Source: Pieris napi (Eukaryota; Arthropoda; Insecta; Lepidoptera; Pieridae). From it: a DNA stretch of 64,000 nt. Position 1 is the stretch's first letter. Each line of letters starts with the position of its first letter. The translations under genes were made by a program, and so were the position numbers. Below, piece after piece: positions 62,588-64,000 of the stretch. The stretch is taken from positions 2,790,001-2,854,000 of the forward strand of contig NC_062247.1 of the NCBI RefSeq assembly GCF_905475465.1. The letters run 5' to 3'. The notes beneath the pieces are model-generated. The model worked only from the letters and a program-made list of their open reading frames with translations, was not told the DNA's origin and did no database searches.

Positions 62588-63011
62588 CTAGCTGGCCTGG
62601 CGAACATCGTACCGCCTAAAGGTCGATTCTTTATTTTTTTTAAATACTTATTCTGCTATTCGGGACACCGGTCTAGCTAAGATAAAAAAAAATAAAGTTG
62701 ATAAGACAACAAATACATTATGTCAAAAAATAAAAATTTACCTTCCCGGAACCCCTCCACTAACACTTGAACTTTATGATATGGTATTAAAGTTCCAATT
62801 GACTTTTAAGTATTATTACAAATATTATGTATGGGAATATAGAAAAGTGTTGTTTTTAGACTTTTTCACTCAATTTTTTTAAATTTTTCTCTACGTAAGA
62901 ACCATCCTCGTACTTCAAAGAATATTATAAAAAAAGAATAAGCCAAATGGATCAAGCCGTTTTCATGTTATGTCGTGACAACGGAAAACGGGTTTCATTT
63001 TTATATATAGA
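62588..63011 (-). mobile_element. Non-autonomous Helitron, type 3
   Basis: Read minus, it starts TCTATATATAAAAATGAAAC and ends CGCCAGGCCAGCTAG, with the hairpin GGCGGTACGATGTTCGCC. It is close to 9933-10315 through its length, with an extra block near 62665-62700. Confidence 0.8.
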
Positions 63012-63109
63012 TATAGACATAGATATAGATTAACTTTATGTATTATAATCAAATAAAAAGGATTTGTAACATTATCTAATTATACCACAACATGTCCAAG
63101 GTCAAAAAA

Positions 63110-63295
63110 AATAAACAATGTGCAGTGGGCAGGCTGGATTAAAGAGTTTATTCAGGACCGATCAAAGGCCCTTAAAGGTACCATCACCCAGGCGCAGAGG
63201 CTTGCCGCAGACAGGGGAGTGATGGTGCGACGCCACTAACAAGACCTTCAGAAATGAAGACTGAAGAAGCAGGAGGACTAAACATATTTATAATA
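63110..63295 (+). pseudogene. Possible LINE C-terminal remnant
   Basis: The plus strand reads ITQAQRLAADRGVMVRRH and a stop, then QDLQK and another stop. The AQ.LAADR..WRR...L pattern resembles the end of R1/RTE-type polyproteins. It is very short and decayed. Confidence 0.35.
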
Positions 63296-63737
63296 TATAC
63301 TTGTAAGTAGTACCTGATAGTTATATCGTTCAGGTATTCGGCAGACAGACAAAAACTTTTATTCCCCTAGAGTCAAACAAAATTTTTCGATAAGGCGGTT
63401 TCGATTCGGCGTCACAAATAAATAAAATAAAATATATTAATATAAATGTGTGTATTCATTTTAAGTACATATGCATTACAATGTGTAAGATTTGGGAATC
63501 CTTTTAAGAAAAACATACCTGTGTCAGGGTTCACAGCTCTTCCATAACTTAATTATAAATTCCTTAAAATATTTATATTTAATTTTAATAACATCTTTTA
63601 TTTTATTTATTTTTGATTTTTCAATACGCCTGAGTGCATGAGTGAGTGAGTGGGTGCAAATGTGTGAGTGAGTAGGTGAGTCAGCGAGTGAATGAATAAA
63701 GTGTGTACAAGTACATACTAGGTCTCAGAAGCATCTC
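63296..63737. other. No gene; GAGT microsatellite
   Basis: An imperfect GAGT/GTGA repeat occupies 63635-63690. The rest is AT-rich. Confidence 0.6.
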
Positions 63738-63740
63738 TAA

Positions 63741-63994
63741 TGCCCGAGGTACACGAGGCTAGTTTAACAAGCTAGGATAGCAAGCTAGTGTCAGTAAGAT
63801 AGCAAACTAGTTATTCTGGCTTCGTGTAGACAAAACTAGCTTCATTTCTGAGCTACCAAGCTAGTTTACAAGCCAGGAAAGTTTTTAATAGGATCGAGTT
63901 CTGTTCTTTTAGGATAGTAGCGCCCCCCACCACTGATTTTACTATCCAAGCTTTCTATCCTAGCTTGAAAAACTATCCTCGTGTAACTCGGGCA
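63741..63994. mobile_element. PIF/Harbinger-like MITE with TAA duplication
   Basis: The ends TGCCCGAGGTACACGAGGCT and, from the right, TGCCCGAGTTACACGAGGAT match. TAA stands outside both (63738-63740, 63995-63997). Several CAAGCTAG/CTAGCTTG motifs repeat inside. It is 254 bp and noncoding. It ends six bases before the window edge. It is distinct in sequence from the TTA-flanked MITE at 26.8 kb. Confidence 0.8.
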
Positions 63995-64000
63995 TAACTG

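Noticed and set aside
1..64000. CRISPR array, prokaryotic operons, integrons
   Set aside because: The base composition, SINEs, LINEs, Helitrons and mariner are those of an insect nuclear genome; the spaced short repeats seen are microsatellites or dispersed elements.

Overview
The window reads as lepidopteran (moth or butterfly) nuclear DNA. It is strongly AT-rich, has no long host open reading frame, and is built largely from repeats I associate with Lepidoptera: two tRNA-derived SINE families, short non-autonomous Helitrons (5' TC, 3' hairpin, CTAG end), decayed non-LTR retrotransposons (CR1/Jockey, RTE and R1 types), several MITE families and one full-length mariner. The species cannot be told from this. 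I recognise no complete host gene. The stretch is best read as intergenic DNA or one or more long introns.

Layout. 0-9 kb: SINE tails and copies, including a head-to-head pair at 4.9-5.35 kb, LINE fragments and a possible 39-bp exon at 8.1 kb. 9-11.4 kb: a Helitron cluster with two elements directly abutting. 12.7-20 kb: LINE 3' ends, SINEs and a GC-rich, CpG-containing block at 15.4-15.65 kb that ends in a canonical splice donor on the minus strand; this is the best candidate for a host first exon. 21.05-23.48 kb: a near-perfect palindrome with arms of about 1.18 kb around a 64-bp spacer, the most striking structure here. 23.6-32.3 kb: more Helitrons, an R1-type LINE end, a Harbinger-type MITE with TTA duplications, and a MITE nested in a SINE that shows a 3-bp CAG duplication. 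33-45.5 kb: a hairpin-bearing repeat family (copies at 33.7, 36.05 and 62.0 kb), Jockey and R1 fragments, three further MITE-like elements and SINEs. 45.5-52 kb: mostly unique-looking AT-rich DNA with a few GC-rich islands. 52.48-53.78 kb: a 1296-bp mariner with terminal repeats, TA duplications and an uninterrupted 358-residue transposase. 54-64 kb: RTE and R1 ends, SINEs, Helitrons and two MITEs, the last ending six bases before the window edge.

The only intact protein-coding gene is the mariner transposase. It carries the three catalytic aspartates and could in principle mobilise its own copy and related short elements. Most other coding traces are C-terminal reverse-transcriptase remnants. 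They fit target-primed retrotransposition that left 5'-truncated copies. The SINEs presumably borrowed such LINE machinery, and the Helitrons and MITEs depend on transposases encoded elsewhere.
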